Assembly: GCA_006384855.1 (NCBI GenBank)
Contig: VCJN01001728.1
Span: 62,001 to 126,000, forward strand
DNA from: Tetraselmis striata
Taxonomy: Eukaryota > Chlorophyta > Chlorodendrophyceae > Chlorodendrales > Chlorodendraceae
Direction of reading: 5' to 3'
Length of the DNA: 64,000 bases
Every line of letters starts with the position of its first letter. Within the stretch, counting starts at the first letter, position 1. The position numbers and the translations under genes are program-made. The notes beneath the pieces are model-generated. The model searched no databases. It saw only the letters and a list, made by a program, of their open reading frames with translations, and was not told the DNA's origin. Below, in pieces: positions 47,430 through 60,000 of this stretch.

Positions 47430-48395
47430 TTGTGGGCGGGGTCCTCCCCTCCCTTCACGGCGCCCTGGATTTTACTGAGAATGGGAAATTTTCCAGCTAT
47501 GGCGTCGGGCCCTCCCTCACGCTGCCTTTTTTGTTGCACATGTATCGCACTGCCGAAATGCTTTGCTCCGCGGGTTGGGGCTTGCTCCAGCTCGCATTAC
47601 TCGAATGGGCCGACGCTCAAACAGGTAGGGCGGACCTCTCGTGGTCAGTGCCGGGTATTTTGATGGCGGTGTTTTAGACGGTGATCGAACAGTGCTGGAA
47701 ATTCTATCCCTGGCATTCAATTAGTCTTGCAAAATGCTTCGGCAATTTGTTTGGTGAATATAACGGAGCGTCGCCTACCCAGGGCTTTCCGTAACTGGAT
47801 CGCTACCTAAACGGCCGTCGTAGAGACGCTGCAAGGGTTTCACTTTTGCCAGTCCTGTCCCGGGGCGAAAAAACACACATGAGGACTCAATTACTGCCTG
47901 TATTATTATGTTGGGCGGGCTACCTATCATCATGGCGCCCTGGATTTTACTAGGAATAGTCGCTTATGGGAAAATTTCCCAGTTATGGGGTCGCCCCCGC
48001 CCCCCCCCCCCCCCCCCCCCCCCCCCCACCCCCTCCCCTTACGTTGCCTTATTTGCGCACATGTATCGCACTCCCGAAATGCTTTGCTCCGCGGGCTGGG
48101 GCTTGCTCGAATGGGCCGACGCTCAAACGGGTAGGGCGGACCTTTCGTGGTATTTCGATGGCAGTGTTTTAGGGTTTAGATTTAGACGGTGATCGAACAA
48201 TGTTGGAAATTCTGTCACTGGCATTCAATTAGTCTTGCAGAATGCTTCGGCAATTCGCTTGTTGACTTCAACGGAGCATTGCCTATACCTAGGGCTTCCC
48301 GTAACTGGATCGCTGCCTAAACGGCCGTCGTAGAGACGCTACAAGGTTTCACACTTGCACCGTTGCCAGTCCTGCTCGGGGGTGAGAAAAAAACC
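47430..48395. repeat. Tandem duplication, about 500-bp unit, each ending in repeat R2
   Basis: Blocks at 47430-47880 and 47910-48390 share CGCCCTGGATTTTACT, ACATGTATCGCACT, CCGAAATGCTTTGCTCCGCG, GGGCCGACGCTCAAAC and the R2 core ACGGCCGTCGTAGAGACGCT. R2 also occurs alone at 17005-17165. Both copies end in short A runs (GCGAAAAAAC; GAGAAAAAAACC). Open frames over them share RTAEMLCSAGWGLL-type peptide but differ in frame; no family is recognised. Confidence 0.85.
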
Positions 48396-48540
48396 AATAG
48401 CGACTAGTACCAGCCCGGGTGGTACGACCTGCGCACCGAGGATGATCATCGATCAATATATTAAGTAGGTCTTGGCGGCACCCTGTCTGGGTAGTTAGTA
48501 TCGCGAAGTACGGGTAGATACAACCTAACAGGGTTTCTGG

Positions 48541-48640
48541 TTAGGGTATGGGGTTTTAAGTTTTGAAAATTAAACCCTAACACCTAAACCCTAATTCTGT
48601 TCACCCTAACCCCCTGACCCCCTTAAACCCTTGTGCTATG
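48541..48640. repeat. Interstitial telomere-like sequence
   Basis: TTAGGGTATGGGGTTTTAAG is followed by TAAACCCTAACACCTAAACC, CTAATT, CACCCTAACCCC and TTAAACCC. This is degenerate CCCTAAA/TTTAGGG sequence in both orientations, head to head. A related insert, GGTTTAGATTTA, lies at about 48172-48184. Confidence 0.65.
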
Positions 48641-49628
48641 CTGGCGCTCCCCTGACCGAGGGAGGACGATCCGCCATCCGCCTGCGGTTTTCCTCACATG
48701 CGACATCCCGTCGGCGTCAAAGATTGTCAGCCAGCCAGCCAGCGAGACTGGCAACGACAAACAGCGGCCAGCGTACGCTAGACAGCAACTTTACTGACTG
48801 TAGCTTTCACGTCGGCGACTCCTTATACCGGTGGGCTTGGCGGCTCGGTCGCACCGTGCGGCGGTGAGCGGAGCGGCTTGGAGGCGCCCCTAACTACCCT
48901 CGAATAGGGCGGGGCAGCGGCGGAGCGGGCGCTGCCGGCCTCAGCGCAGCTGCTCGAGTGCACTGCACCCTGGGATAGCAGTCGTGCGCCAGCGGCCGTG
49001 TCGCGCCCCTGCGGCTTCGCTAGCGCGGGGAGGATAGGATGAGCCTCGCTCCAGGTGGGCCGCATGCGCCACCGCATGCCCCCCCCCGCCCCCTTCTGGG
49101 TCCCTACCGCGTTGTCTTCCACCTGTCTGCATCGTTGGCGTAGAGGCGCTATTTCCCCGCCCTGATCACGCAGCGCCCCATGTGCTACCTGGTACTGGTT
49201 TCCCTTCTCACACACGTGAAAGCATGGGGACCATACGCTTCTGCAGCCGCGCTCACCTTGACCCCCCCCCCCCCCCCCCGCCCCCCCCCCTGTAACCCCC
49301 TCCCCCCTTGACGCGCTGAAGGTGGAGGAAGCGGCTTACTGCCACCCATATACAGCCGCCCTGGATCCCAGACAGCACAGAGCCGGGGGCAGAGCCGGGG
49401 CCAAAGCCGGGGACAGAGCCGCGGGGACGAGGTGGAGATATCGCAGGAGGCGTCCGAACATGAGCAGCGGTACGTTCTAGCCTGTCCCATTGGCTGCAGC
49501 CTGCTCCCGCGTCTGGCAGGCGGCAAGGATTGGCCAGCCGGACCTTGCCGGCTCTGAGAGAACTGGAGGGGGGGGGTGGGGGGGGGGAGGGCCCGTTTAC
49601 TGAGGCGGCGGCCGCTCCATGGGGCAGG
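48641..49628. other. Intergenic, presumed CFAP100 promoter side
   Basis: No supported gene. A 12-bp purine-rich repeat (variants of AGAGCCGGGGCC) lies at about 49378-49422. Poly-C runs are at 49261-49291 and a poly-G run near 49567-49588. An ATG at 49458 followed by GTACGT could be a 5' exon, but joining it to the next exon breaks the frame. Confidence 0.45.
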
Positions 49629-51966
49629 ATGGCTGCAAATCCGTTTGTGCTGCCGCCGGAGGAGGAGGTGTTCCGCATGCGCGAGTCGGAGAAGACACGC
49701 AAGGCGGAGGAGCGCGAGAGGCTGAAGCACATGAGCGTCGCGGAGAAGACGACCTTCTGCAGCCGCAGCTCCGCCAAGGGGCAGCGCTCCATTGCGGAGG
49801 ACCGCCGCGCGCGTCCGCCCCAGGTGCCACTGGCGCTACCCGCTGCCAAGGGAGCTGCGGCTCCTGACATCAATGATGTGTGCAGCGTCTTACATGGTGA
49901 TTTGTGTGCGCTGCCAGGGTGATACGGCGGCGCAGCAAGCAATGCCCACGGACCATCGCCGCCGGGAGAAGGAGGTCATGGCTGACTTTATCCAGAAGAA
50001 GCGCGAGATATTCCTTGTCCAGGTAGGGGAGTCCTCCGCTAACTGACAGGGCTTGTCGCCTTCCGACTCTTGTTTACGGGGTTGGCAGACCTGGCAGGGA
50101 CAAACAGGTATACGTTCGGGCATCCATATTGACGCTGCCCGTGCCCCCTTCCCACGTCCCTGTCTCACTCAAGATGAGCCTGGACACCAAGCGGGCCGAG
50201 ATCCGCAAGCTGGAGGAGCGGGCGTCGCAGCGGGAGGAGGCGCTGAAGAAGAGCGAGCAGATGCTGCAGGAGGACGCGCAGCGCTTTGACGCCTTCCTGA
50301 AGGAGAACGACGAGAAGGTGCAGGCGGCGATTAAAAAGGCGGAGGTCGCAACCAAGGCCAAGCAGGACAAGTTGCAAGAGATCAAGCGGCTCAACACCGC
50401 GATCGCCGCCATCCGCAGTGAGCTCAGCAAGTACGAAGAGCAGCTGGAGGACTGCTACAAATATAAGAACTTCCTGGACTCCATCACGCCGCCCGACTTT
50501 TTCGAGGAGCAGGCACTCAGGGTGCGCCGCTGACATCCACCTGCCTTCGGTGATCATGCCCAAGAGCAGTTCTCGATCCATCTGCCTGCCTCAACACTGT
50601 ACTTCGTATTTTTCTTCTGACGTCATTCACTGTGTTGCACTTGACAGTTTATTTGATTTGTAATTGCGCATACAACTCGGGGCTGCGTAGACAGCAGGTA
50701 GGTTTGGGCATTCTCTGTGGAGATGGCCCCGACGTATGGGGCTGACCGCCATGTACCGTTGGCTCTGTACTTCGCAGCGTGTCCGCCGGCGCGAGGCGCA
50801 GCTGGATGCTTGGCGGGCAGACTGCCAGAAGGTGCGCGATCTGAAGGAGGAGACGCACGACGCCAAGGTGCAGGCGCAGGCAGACTATGCGGGCGCGCGC
50901 ACTCAGCAAGAGGCAGAGCGTGCAGAGGTGAGACTGCCTGCTCGTCCGTCCTGGACGCTCACAAGAGAAATGCTCAAGCGGGGGTGAAAGGGAGGAGGAG
51001 GGGGAGAGGGGGAGGGGGCTTGGGGACGGTTGAGCTGAGCAGAACCGGTGGCTTGTAGGCGGCAATCAGGGAGACAACTGCGCGCCTGGCGGAGGTGCTG
51101 AAGTTGAAGGAGCCGCCGGAGCCTCCAGAGGAGGAGCATGTGCAGGAGGGCCCCCGCATGTATTTCACAGAAACCAACCAGCTTCTGAGCATATACAAGG
51201 AATTGGAGCAGAACAACCTGTTCCTGATCCAGAACAGCCAGGAGAGTGAGGAGGCGCTGGAGGAGCTGCGGGGAAACTTCCGCAAAACAAAGGTGGAGAT
51301 GGAAGCAGAGACGGAGTCGCTGCATCAGCAGATAGCGGAGCTGAAGAGCACAATCAGCCGAGAGGCGGCCAAAGGGCAGGTGCTAAAGAACCAGACGATC
51401 CAGAACAGCGACGGCGTGATGTCCTTCAACGGGCAGACGGTCACGCTGGAGGACCTGTACGCCAAGGTCACGGAAGTGTATGTGCAGTGCGGATTTGACC
51501 GCGACGCGTCTGCGGGCATCCTGCAGCTTCTGACCAACATTGAGGTCCGGTTGGATGAGTATCTGGGGCAGGTGCGGACAATCGCCCGGCAATATTTCTT
51601 AGCCAGCTGTCTTCTGGCCCAAAAGACAGCTGATACCTGTGCCGCCGATATCAGCGTGACTCATTTGGGGTGCTGTGGGCACAGGTGGTGAAAATGCCTG
51701 AGGAGTTTGTGGAGGCCAGCGAAAAGGCCCGCGAGAAGGAGCGCCGCACCATGGCACGCGAGCAGAAGATTGCGCTGAGCAAGCGGGAGCAGGAGGCACG
51801 CCTCAGGCGTGCGCTTGAGCGCGCACAGGCGCCGATCCACAAGAAGACGGGCAAGATGCTCATGCCCCGTAGCCAACCCATCCGCAAGAAGAAGGTACAG
51901 GAGGAGAACAAGCTCAACCATGAGGAAGTGGAGCTGCAAGCCTTTTTGGCACGGCCCGACATGTAG
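49629..51966 (+). CDS. CFAP100: Cilia- and flagella-associated protein 100 (MIA1)
   Basis: Six exons: 49629-49877, 49918-50022, 50174-50521, 50778-50927, 51059-51571 and 51685-51966 (TAG). All are in phase and give 548 residues. The start MAANPFVLPPEEEVFRMRES and KHMSVAEKTTFCSR match the conserved N-terminus of CFAP100/CCDC37. The middle is coiled coil (EEQLEDCYKYKNFLDSITPP). The late block MYFTETNQLLSIYKELEQNN, LIQNSQESEEALEELRGNF and the basic end (AREKERRTMAREQKIALSKR) are family hallmarks. In Chlamydomonas, MIA1 (FAP100) and MIA2 (FAP73) form the modifier-of-inner-arms complex that regulates inner dynein arm I1 on axonemal doublets. Intron 1 appears to be only 40 nt. Confidence 0.95.
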
Positions 51967-54683
51967 CCTACTCCCTACTTCCGGACAAGCTGGCCATGTA
52001 TACGAAATGCCCCAGAAAAGTCAGTACATGTAGACTGCCTCGCATGCCGCTGCTCTGGTGCAGTTTCCCGCACGCCATCTGTCATCGGGGCTAATCTGCC
52101 TGGTTCCGAAATTTAAAGTGGTGGCATCACTAAATTCAGCAAAGTATTACCTGCGCCAATGATTGCAATGCATGCTCGGGGCACTACAAAGCGCCGTGAA
52201 GTAAGAATCCTCGTGGCATTCAGGATACCCCCCCCCCCCCCCCCCCCCCCCGCCATTGAAAAGGAGCCCTGCCACAAGATTAGTAGTGCACATACCTATT
52301 ATGCTGTCAGCACCACCGCCGGCCCCATGATGAGGAGTCACACATATGTATACGGTGCACTCTACGATTGACTGATGCATCACAGCCGAAATCATGCACA
52401 ACAGGGCTGATCCAGGACGATTACGCGGCGGCGGGAAAAATGAATGATTACATTCCTTTGTATAGATAAATGATATGGAGGCACATCAGCCTCATCGCAT
52501 CACTTTCAAATACGCCGCTGCATCAATTTGGCGCCAGATCCAATATAACATAAATGGTGCGTATATATTGGCAGGCTTGGCATCCCAGGGATTGAAAGTA
52601 TAAAGGGCACGATATCTCACTGCATAGCAGCTCGATTACAATATTGTATGGTTAAACGCGAGCGGCCCGTGGCCCAGGGTGGGCTAGAGGGCATCACGTC
52701 AGGCCGCATCAGCTACCTTAACTCACTATTAATATATTGACCAATGCTGCATCAGTGCAGTGTTGAAAAGTACTGAAGAACATGTACCTCAGGCCGCCCT
52801 GGCCATAGCTAAGTGCAATGCAAGCCGGCAGGAGCTTAGCCTGTGCGCAACTGGTGACAGACCGCAAAGCAGAGAAATCAATTGCGCTACACACCAATGC
52901 CATCCGCGGGCCACTTACTACCTGCTGTGATATCCACTTGCATCAATGCATTGTCAGGTGAAGCGCACCCATGCAGTCATGATAGCACAGCAAGGCATCA
53001 AGGCGTCTGCAGGCGCCCAATTAAAGTTCCCGGGATAGAGTGCAAACAACACAGAGTTGCATCAACACCAGATAGCACCGTCTCTCATCTCATGAGCATT
53101 CAGTCTCTGATGCCGTATTAATGCGTTGTTGCGGCGTAGTGTGCACATGCAGCCACGGCAGCTGTACACAGTCGGCGGCATGCGCTTGGCAGTCCTCTAC
53201 AGAGACATAGTCTAGCGATATGGCGCACCCGTCTCGTGCCTGAAATGGGCCTGCTCCGGCGAAAGCACTCGAAGGTACGCTGCTGTGGGTGAGGTGGCGG
53301 CCAACGAGAGATGCTGCCCCAGGAAGATGGGTAGGCCCGCATGTGGTAAGGCAGCGTGCTGGAGCTGCGTGTGTCGGTGTGATGCCCCTCATAGCGGCGC
53401 ATTGTACGGTTGAACCACTCTACTGCGCCCAATATCAGGATGACTGTGGGATGGTTAGCAGCACATATGGTCACATGCTCCCCTCACCGCCGAATGCATG
53501 TTGCCGGCCCCATGAGGAGCTCTAGTGGACGTGCAGGAGTTGAAATGTGCGTCTGCACAACACAAGGAGGATATACGTAAATCGTACGGACGATAAGGTG
53601 ACTATGATCTTTCTGCCAGTCGTAAGAAAACTAATGATATTATATTGTTATGGCCATTTGATGAGATGCTACTTTCTGCTCCAGCATGTCAGTGCATTAA
53701 TTGCACATAATCAGTATATATGTATTTCACATGCCCCCCGCCCTCAACACTCACTCTCGATCACTGTGAAATCCTTGGTAGTTGACAGAAATTTCATAAT
53801 GATCAAAGCTAGCTCACTTCAATGCGTGTGTGAGATTTGGCAGTAAATTATCTTTGCGCTGAACAACAGCTATAGTATTCTGCCTTTGCTTATCGAGAAT
53901 ATCACCAAAATGATACCTGCTAATGCTCCTGAATAAATACTTGAAAATGCCAGTGAGAGAGAGAGAGAGCAAGAGAGACGGAGACTAGACCCCCCCCCCC
54001 CCCCCCCCCCCCCCCCCAACACACCCACCCCGACCCCACACCCGCGCTCGTGGCATAACATGGCAATGCCTGTATGCCCACCAGAAGCAGGCCGCGGTGC
54101 CACCCCAGCTACCGCACCGTACAAATATTTCGAACGCCTGCGGCGGCAGCGCCGCGTTGGGTGATTCATATCGGTATTCCCGTCATCTGGGACAACAAAA
54201 ACAAACATTTGTATGTGGACCTAGCGCCACACCAGGCCTAGTCTGCCCACTGCGATGCGTGAGCATCCTCCTGAGTTTGTGTAAGGAAACGTAATAACAA
54301 GAGTGGCGAGTGACTATGTAGCGCCATGTCCGGACATGCGTCTGTTGGCCGGCCGGGGCGGCGCTGCGGGCATCAAAATATAAAGAATAGATTATCATAA
54401 ATAACAAACAAATATCATTGTGTTTGTGATCATGGAATATCATTTGCATTATTACTCTTGTTATGTTATTATTCTTATCACTGAAGGTAATATGATAATG
54501 ATGATATGTTTGAACAATAATAATAATAATACGAATCGTCGCTTTTGCTAGCATAATATAATATAATGTGTGCTGCTACGTATCTTCTCATAATACGTCG
54601 TTTAGGTAGCGGAAGAGCGTACCGGCATATACCCGACCACACAGAATTACACCAGCGGCTCGGCCGCGTCGCCGCCCGTTTCT
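51967..54683. other. Gene-less stretch
   Basis: No supported gene on either strand. Poly-C runs lie at 52229-52251 and 53990-54017, the latter after a short (GA)n. Bases 53560-54560 are AT-rich. No TGTAA signal is seen close behind CFAP100. Confidence 0.55.
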
Positions 54684-56313
54684 GTGCCCCGCCTTCGGAG
54701 CGTCGTCGGCGATTATACCTCGTGGAGTCAGCTGCAGAGAGCCGACGAAGATGGCCCACTAGCTGAGCCGACTGCCGTCCGACGCCGCCCTCCCCTCTCC
54801 TCCGCTTCTGCACCCTTTGACACAGCCTGTGCAGTCTGTTCAAGCCCCCGTCCCGGCCGCCAGCCGCGCCGGACCGGGCCCACCCCCAAAGGCAAGCCGC
54901 CGGAAATAGCGGCGTCGCCGCCGCCCACATCAGAGACCTACCTGTTGTCGCCGATATGGCGGCCACCTGGCGCAGGCCACGCCTCCGCCTCGCTGGCGAC
55001 ATCGGCGGTCAGCTGCGCACGGAGATGGTGGATCGGCGTTCTTGTCCGCACACCAGCGGGCGGCGCCCGGGCGGACGCGCGAGTAAGGCGGTTGGCGTTG
55101 GTGGAACTCGTCAGGGCGGCCTTGGGGCAGTCGGACTTGGGGCGGCGGCCGCCTTGTATGCTGTGCTTGACGGCGGCAGCAGAGTCAGCAGCGTGGGGGG
55201 CAGCAGCAAGGACAGGCAACGGTGTGGCACAGGGGCGGTGGTCAGGGTGGAGAGGGACGGGGAGTGCGGCGGCTGGCTCCGAGGCGCAGTGGTGGAGGCG
55301 GCACGAGGAGCTGATGGGGTATAAGAGGGAGCACGGCGACTGCCTAGTGCCTCAGCGCTACAAGCCCAATCCGGCGCTGGGCAAGTGGGTCAAGATGCAG
55401 CGGCAATTATACAAGAAGGGGGAGCTGAAGGCGGAGCGGGTGGAGGCACTGGAGGCGCTACGGTTTGATGGGGATCCGCTCGAGGCACAGTGGCTGCGCA
55501 TGTACGAGCAGCTGGTGGCGTACAAGAAGGAGCGTGGGGACTGCTTGGTGCCTACGGAAAGACGAAGTCAACCCGGCGCTGGGCCAATGGGTTTCCAAGC
55601 AGCGGATACATTTCCGCAATGGAGATCTCAGCCCTGACCGGGAGGCGGCACTGCAGGCGCTGGGCTTTGAGTGGGACCCGAAGGAGGCAGAGTGGCAGCG
55701 CATGTTCGCGCACCTCAAGGCGTACCGGGCGCTGACGGGCCACTGCCTGGTGCCCCAGAGCGATGGCCCACTGGGGGTGTGGGTAAGCACACAGCGACAG
55801 GCGATGACCCGGGGAGGGATGCTGCCCCACCGGCAGAGGCTGCTGGAAGACACCGGCTTTGTGTGGAAGGTCAGGCCGTCGCAGGGGGTACGTGACAACG
55901 ATAAGCAGTGGCAAGAGTGGCTGGCGCTGCTGCGGACCTACAAGGTGCAGCATGGCCACTGCCTGGTGCCCAAACAACACACTGAGGATGGCAAGAAGCT
56001 GGGGCGGTGGGTCAGCACTCAGCGTGTGCTGTGGCGGAAGGGGCGGCTGGCAGCGGATAGACAGGAGGCGCTGCAGGACGTTGGCGTTGTGTGGGACCCG
56101 CTGGAGGCGGAGTGGCAGGCCATGTACGAGGAGCTATGCGCCTTCAAGGAGAGGAGCGGCCACTGCTCGGTGACCCCGCGTGATAAAGAGCATAAGACGC
56201 TTGGGATGTGGGCTGATACGCAGCGCCGGAGGTACAACAAGGGGCGGCTTGTTGAGGCGCGGCTGGCCAAGCTGGAGGCGCTGGGCTTTCCATGGAGCCT
56301 GCGCATGCAGTGA
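54684..56313 (+). CDS. Helicase-associated (HA) repeat protein with an apparent frame change
   Basis: The C-terminal two thirds hold five HA-type repeats: about 55290-55470, 55480-55670, 55675-55860, 55905-56090 and 56105-56300. Each has W-x-x-x-(Y/H)-x-x-L-x-x-Y-K, then G(D/H)C-(L/S)V(P/T), then LG-x-WV-x-x-QR (for example LGKWVKMQRQLYKKGEL, LGRWVSTQRVLWRKGRL). The repeat occurs in many algal and diatom proteins, sometimes beside a helicase; no helicase core is visible here. At 55551-55560 (CCTACGGAAA) the frame changes by one base inside repeat 2. Homology continues on both sides, and there is no room for an intron. This is either a real mutation or a sequence error. The region before 55290 is low complexity, so the start (54684 or later) is uncertain. 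Confidence 0.8.
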
Positions 56314-56360
56314 TGGAGCCGAGGAAGTCAACTCCCACATAAAGTGATGGAAGTGCGGCA

Positions 56361-56365
56361 TGTAA
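56361..56365 (+). terminator. TGTAA polyadenylation signal for the HA-repeat gene
   Basis: TGTAA lies 48 nt after the stop codon at 56313. Confidence 0.5.
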
Positions 56366-57015
56366 ATAATCAGAGCCAAATGCCTCCGAGTCAGCGCATG
56401 ACAATGGTTCATTGGCGGGGGCGCAGCGTCGTAATAGGGACTCATAATAGTGAGCAACCGACTAGCGGATCCCTGCGCAGCACCATTGGGAAACTACCTG
56501 TGAATGGAACAAGTGGCGCTGCGCACTGAAGAGTGCGTCCATGCAGCCCTGGCAGCGCAATAACGCCCCTGCATTGGCAGGCGCCGAGCCTTCCCGGAAG
56601 TCGTGATGGATCTCGAGCATTGACATCATGTTGCCCTATAAGACAACAACATCCCTGATGTGTCATCGTCGCGTACCAATGCATTATGGATGCGTGCCGC
56701 TCCCTTGCAGGCCTTGCGGCGGACACTAGCTTGCGATGCATCATCAGGCGCCCAATGCTGAACATAACAGATGCAAGCAACGGGCACCCGCACAGTGTTA
56801 CACGGCACAGCACCGCATCCCGTCATACAGCCATTCGTGCCGTCTTGGTCATAAGTTCATGCGTAGCATGCGCACACAGCCTTGACATCGGTGCAAGCTA
56901 GCTGCTTGTGCCGAGTGCTCTTTTGCTGATTGACGCAGAGATACCCTCGCAAGCCAGCCACGCGATACCGGTGCATCCGCCTCGGGTTCACTATGATAGC
57001 CGTTTCCGCTCAGGC
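56366..57015. other. Convergent intergenic region
   Basis: Lies between the 3' ends of the HA-repeat gene (plus) and the EGF-like membrane protein gene (minus). A minus-strand TGTAA at 56802-56798, 214 nt past the latter's stop, may be its poly(A) signal. No gene is seen. Confidence 0.5.
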
Positions 57016-60000
57016 TCAGCTATGGTGGCGCGTCGCTGTGGGTGAGGTGACTGCAAGCGAGCTGCTGCCCCAGCAGGTCGGGCAGCCCCGCAGCCGCCGC
57101 GGCAGCGCATTTGAGTCATCAAGAGCAATGTCCACTTCGCTCCCAAAGTCGCTGACGTGCTCCTTGGCACGGCGGAAACGGCTTGGTCGTGCCTGGCGGC
57201 CCCGGAGGAAGCCGAGTACAAGTAGGCCGAAGCACGCGCAGGCGAGGCAGCCCAGGACGGTGCCGAGCGCAATGAGCACCTGGCGCTGCTGCGCGCTCTC
57301 CGCTGAACACTCCGCGAGCCTTTCCCTGGATGATGTTGGACATGACATTCGTGGTGGTCAGTGGCGGTGCTCCTCCGCACCATATGCAGCAGCAACAACA
57401 GTGGCTGCCAGAAAGCACAGGAGATATTGAGGGCTCCGAAAGGGGCTTCGCTGCGAACCAGAGTTACTGTATGTTTTTAATTGAAGTCTTGCGAAGCAGC
57501 CTACATTAAAAATGTATACAAATAAATGTTGAAAGATAGATATGTATATGTATGTATATGTATATGTATATGTATGCATATAAACAGAGGAGAGAGAGAG
57601 AGAGCGAGAGAGCAACCCCAACACCTTATATGCATTCAGCCACGGGCCGCGCAGACGGCATAACGGGGGTGAGGGGCATCACCCCACCTGAATTGGGTAT
57701 ATGGCTGCAGCCCCATGTGCATTTATATCGGTTCTCTGGATTGTACACGGCGGCACAGGTTTTGAAAGTTTCACCTGCTTTCATATCATTGGTCTCTCCG
57801 GAAACGAAATTCAAATATTTTCCATTTTGACGGCGACGGGTAATCGTATCAGCACTTCAATTTGACGAATTCCAAAATGATAGCAAGTGGCAACGCATCA
57901 ATAGGCCATACTGTGAAATATATGCCAAGGGGGGGGGGGGGGGGGGAATATATGCCAAGGGGGGGGGGGGGGGGGGCTCAAATGGATTTATTACCGACAG
58001 ACAAACACTGGCAGACCTATGCGTGATAGTCAGTTAGCTACCCCTACCGTGAAGTTTATGATTGCTGGTCTCGGTAGTCTTATACTACGCCGCTATTTTG
58101 CTAGTAACTGGATACAGCAGGCCACTCAAAGCGCTCGCTCGTCTTGGGGGGGGGGGGGGGGGGGTGCATAGCACCACAATCGCAGATGGAAGCGCGTCAT
58201 AGAGATAGAGAGAAAGCGTCTTCCATGTAGGCGGTCGCAAACGACGCACAGAGACCAGCACAAGATGGCTGACACGCATCTTTCCACCCCGTTGGGTGTG
58301 TGGCCACACCCCAATGACATAGTTGATAGGAGACGCTTCGTTTGAGGCCATTGAATTCATTCGGGCCTGAACCCACCTGGCCTTCAACAAGCCCTCGTCC
58401 AAGTTGTTCACGCTGGTCGAGTTGCCATCCTGCAGCACATCCAGCTCCGCCGATAGGCTGGCCACCGCTGCCTGCGCGGCCTGCAGATCCGCCGCCGCCG
58501 CCTGCACCGCCACCAGGCCGCCCAGCTGCACGATGTGGCCCACCAAGAGAGGTTGTCAGTCAGAGAGCTGGGCGCGCAACCCATAGCTTCGAGACTATAG
58601 GACCACAGAGCAATGTGCACCGCCCCTAGCGCTGGACAATGTGCCCGCCTGCCGTCTCACCTCGTCCAGAGAGCTCAGGTGAGCTTGCATGCGCTGGCTC
58701 TGCGCCAGGCAGTCCTGCAGCTCCACCGCATGAGGCCCGCACTCCTCGGGCGGCGCACTGCCGCTCACCTGAGCAGTGGCAAACGGCACACTGTCCTCAG
58801 CAGGAAGGGGGACCTGACGTTCGGTGGTCCGCGGCTCGTGCAACAAGTGGCTTCGCCTTGCCTTGCTCGTATCCCCAGCTACCAGCGCATTGCATGAACC
58901 GCAGCCGTAAAACCGGCAGGCCTCGTGCGCCCATCATCCCACAGCGCGAGCGCGATGCGCGATGCGCGATGCCCCCCCCTTCCCCCAAGCACCGCTGCCG
59001 TTCTAGGGAACCATTCAATACAAGGCACCTCACTACCCCATCCCGCCTCTCCTCTGATCAATCTTTGCGCATGTGAGGGGTCGGGTCAGTACGCAATGAC
59101 CCAAGCAACTCCATTCGAATTATGTAAGCAACGTCTGAATCTCCAGGCGGCGCTGCGAGCGTACGATCATGTGGACTAGCCGCGCCATGCACCCGCTGTA
59201 ACGACACATCCATCGCTGGCTCCCAGCGACCCGTAAGTCTCCAATGCTATACATGCAGTGCCAACCATAAGGCAGCCAAATGGTGACTTGCCACAGTTTC
59301 AAGTAAGGGCGCAAGATGGCGAACCTGGGGGGTTGGTGTGGGCGTGGCCGTAGGCTGAGCTTGAGCCGCCGAGTCGTCCCCTTCCGGCTGTGCCGTTGCC
59401 GCTAGCTGCGCCTCCAGCGCGCCAACCTCGCCCTCCAGCTCCGCCACACGGCTGCGCAGCACGGTCGCGGCAGCATCTGCGTCGGCGGTGGCGGCCGCCA
59501 CTGCGGAGGCCACGGCCGCTGCTGTAGCGCCGCTGAGATCCAGGGCCGGGCAGGGCGAGTCCTCGACCGGTGGCACCGGTTGTGGAGATGCGGCCACCAA
59601 CGCCTGCGTGTCGCCCAGTTCGGAGGCAGGTGCTGGTATCTATCAGACAGCAGCAGGCAACACAGCCGCCAGAGGCCCAGCTATGTCTTTAGGCGAGACA
59701 GTAGGGAATACTGTCCGTGGACCTGATTTATCAGAGAGCTACGACTGCATATCGAATCAGAATGCAGTGATATGCCTCAGCCGCCAGCTTTTGCTTTTGT
59801 CCCCCCCTCCCCCCTGCCCATCTCTCGTTCTCTCCCTCTCTGTCTGTCTGTCTGTCTGTCAACGAATGAGCGATTCGGCTGAAGAATCTAGTACCAAACC
59901 CAAGGTGAGCTGTCATCTGCACATACACACCGAGATTACTCCGCAAGCAATTGGAACATGCTGAAAACGCCTCAGTGCCGCACCAGTGCAGCCAGGATTC

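Noticed and set aside
49253-49942. Minus-strand frame of 229 codons over the CFAP100 start
   Set aside because: It includes translated poly-C, has no recognisable domain, and is antisense to the conserved first exon of CFAP100.
54957-55324. Plus-strand frame starting MAATWRRPRLRL as the start of the HA-repeat protein
   Set aside because: It ends at a stop in the frame next to the first HA repeat and is Gly/Arg low complexity; the HA frame runs through from upstream.
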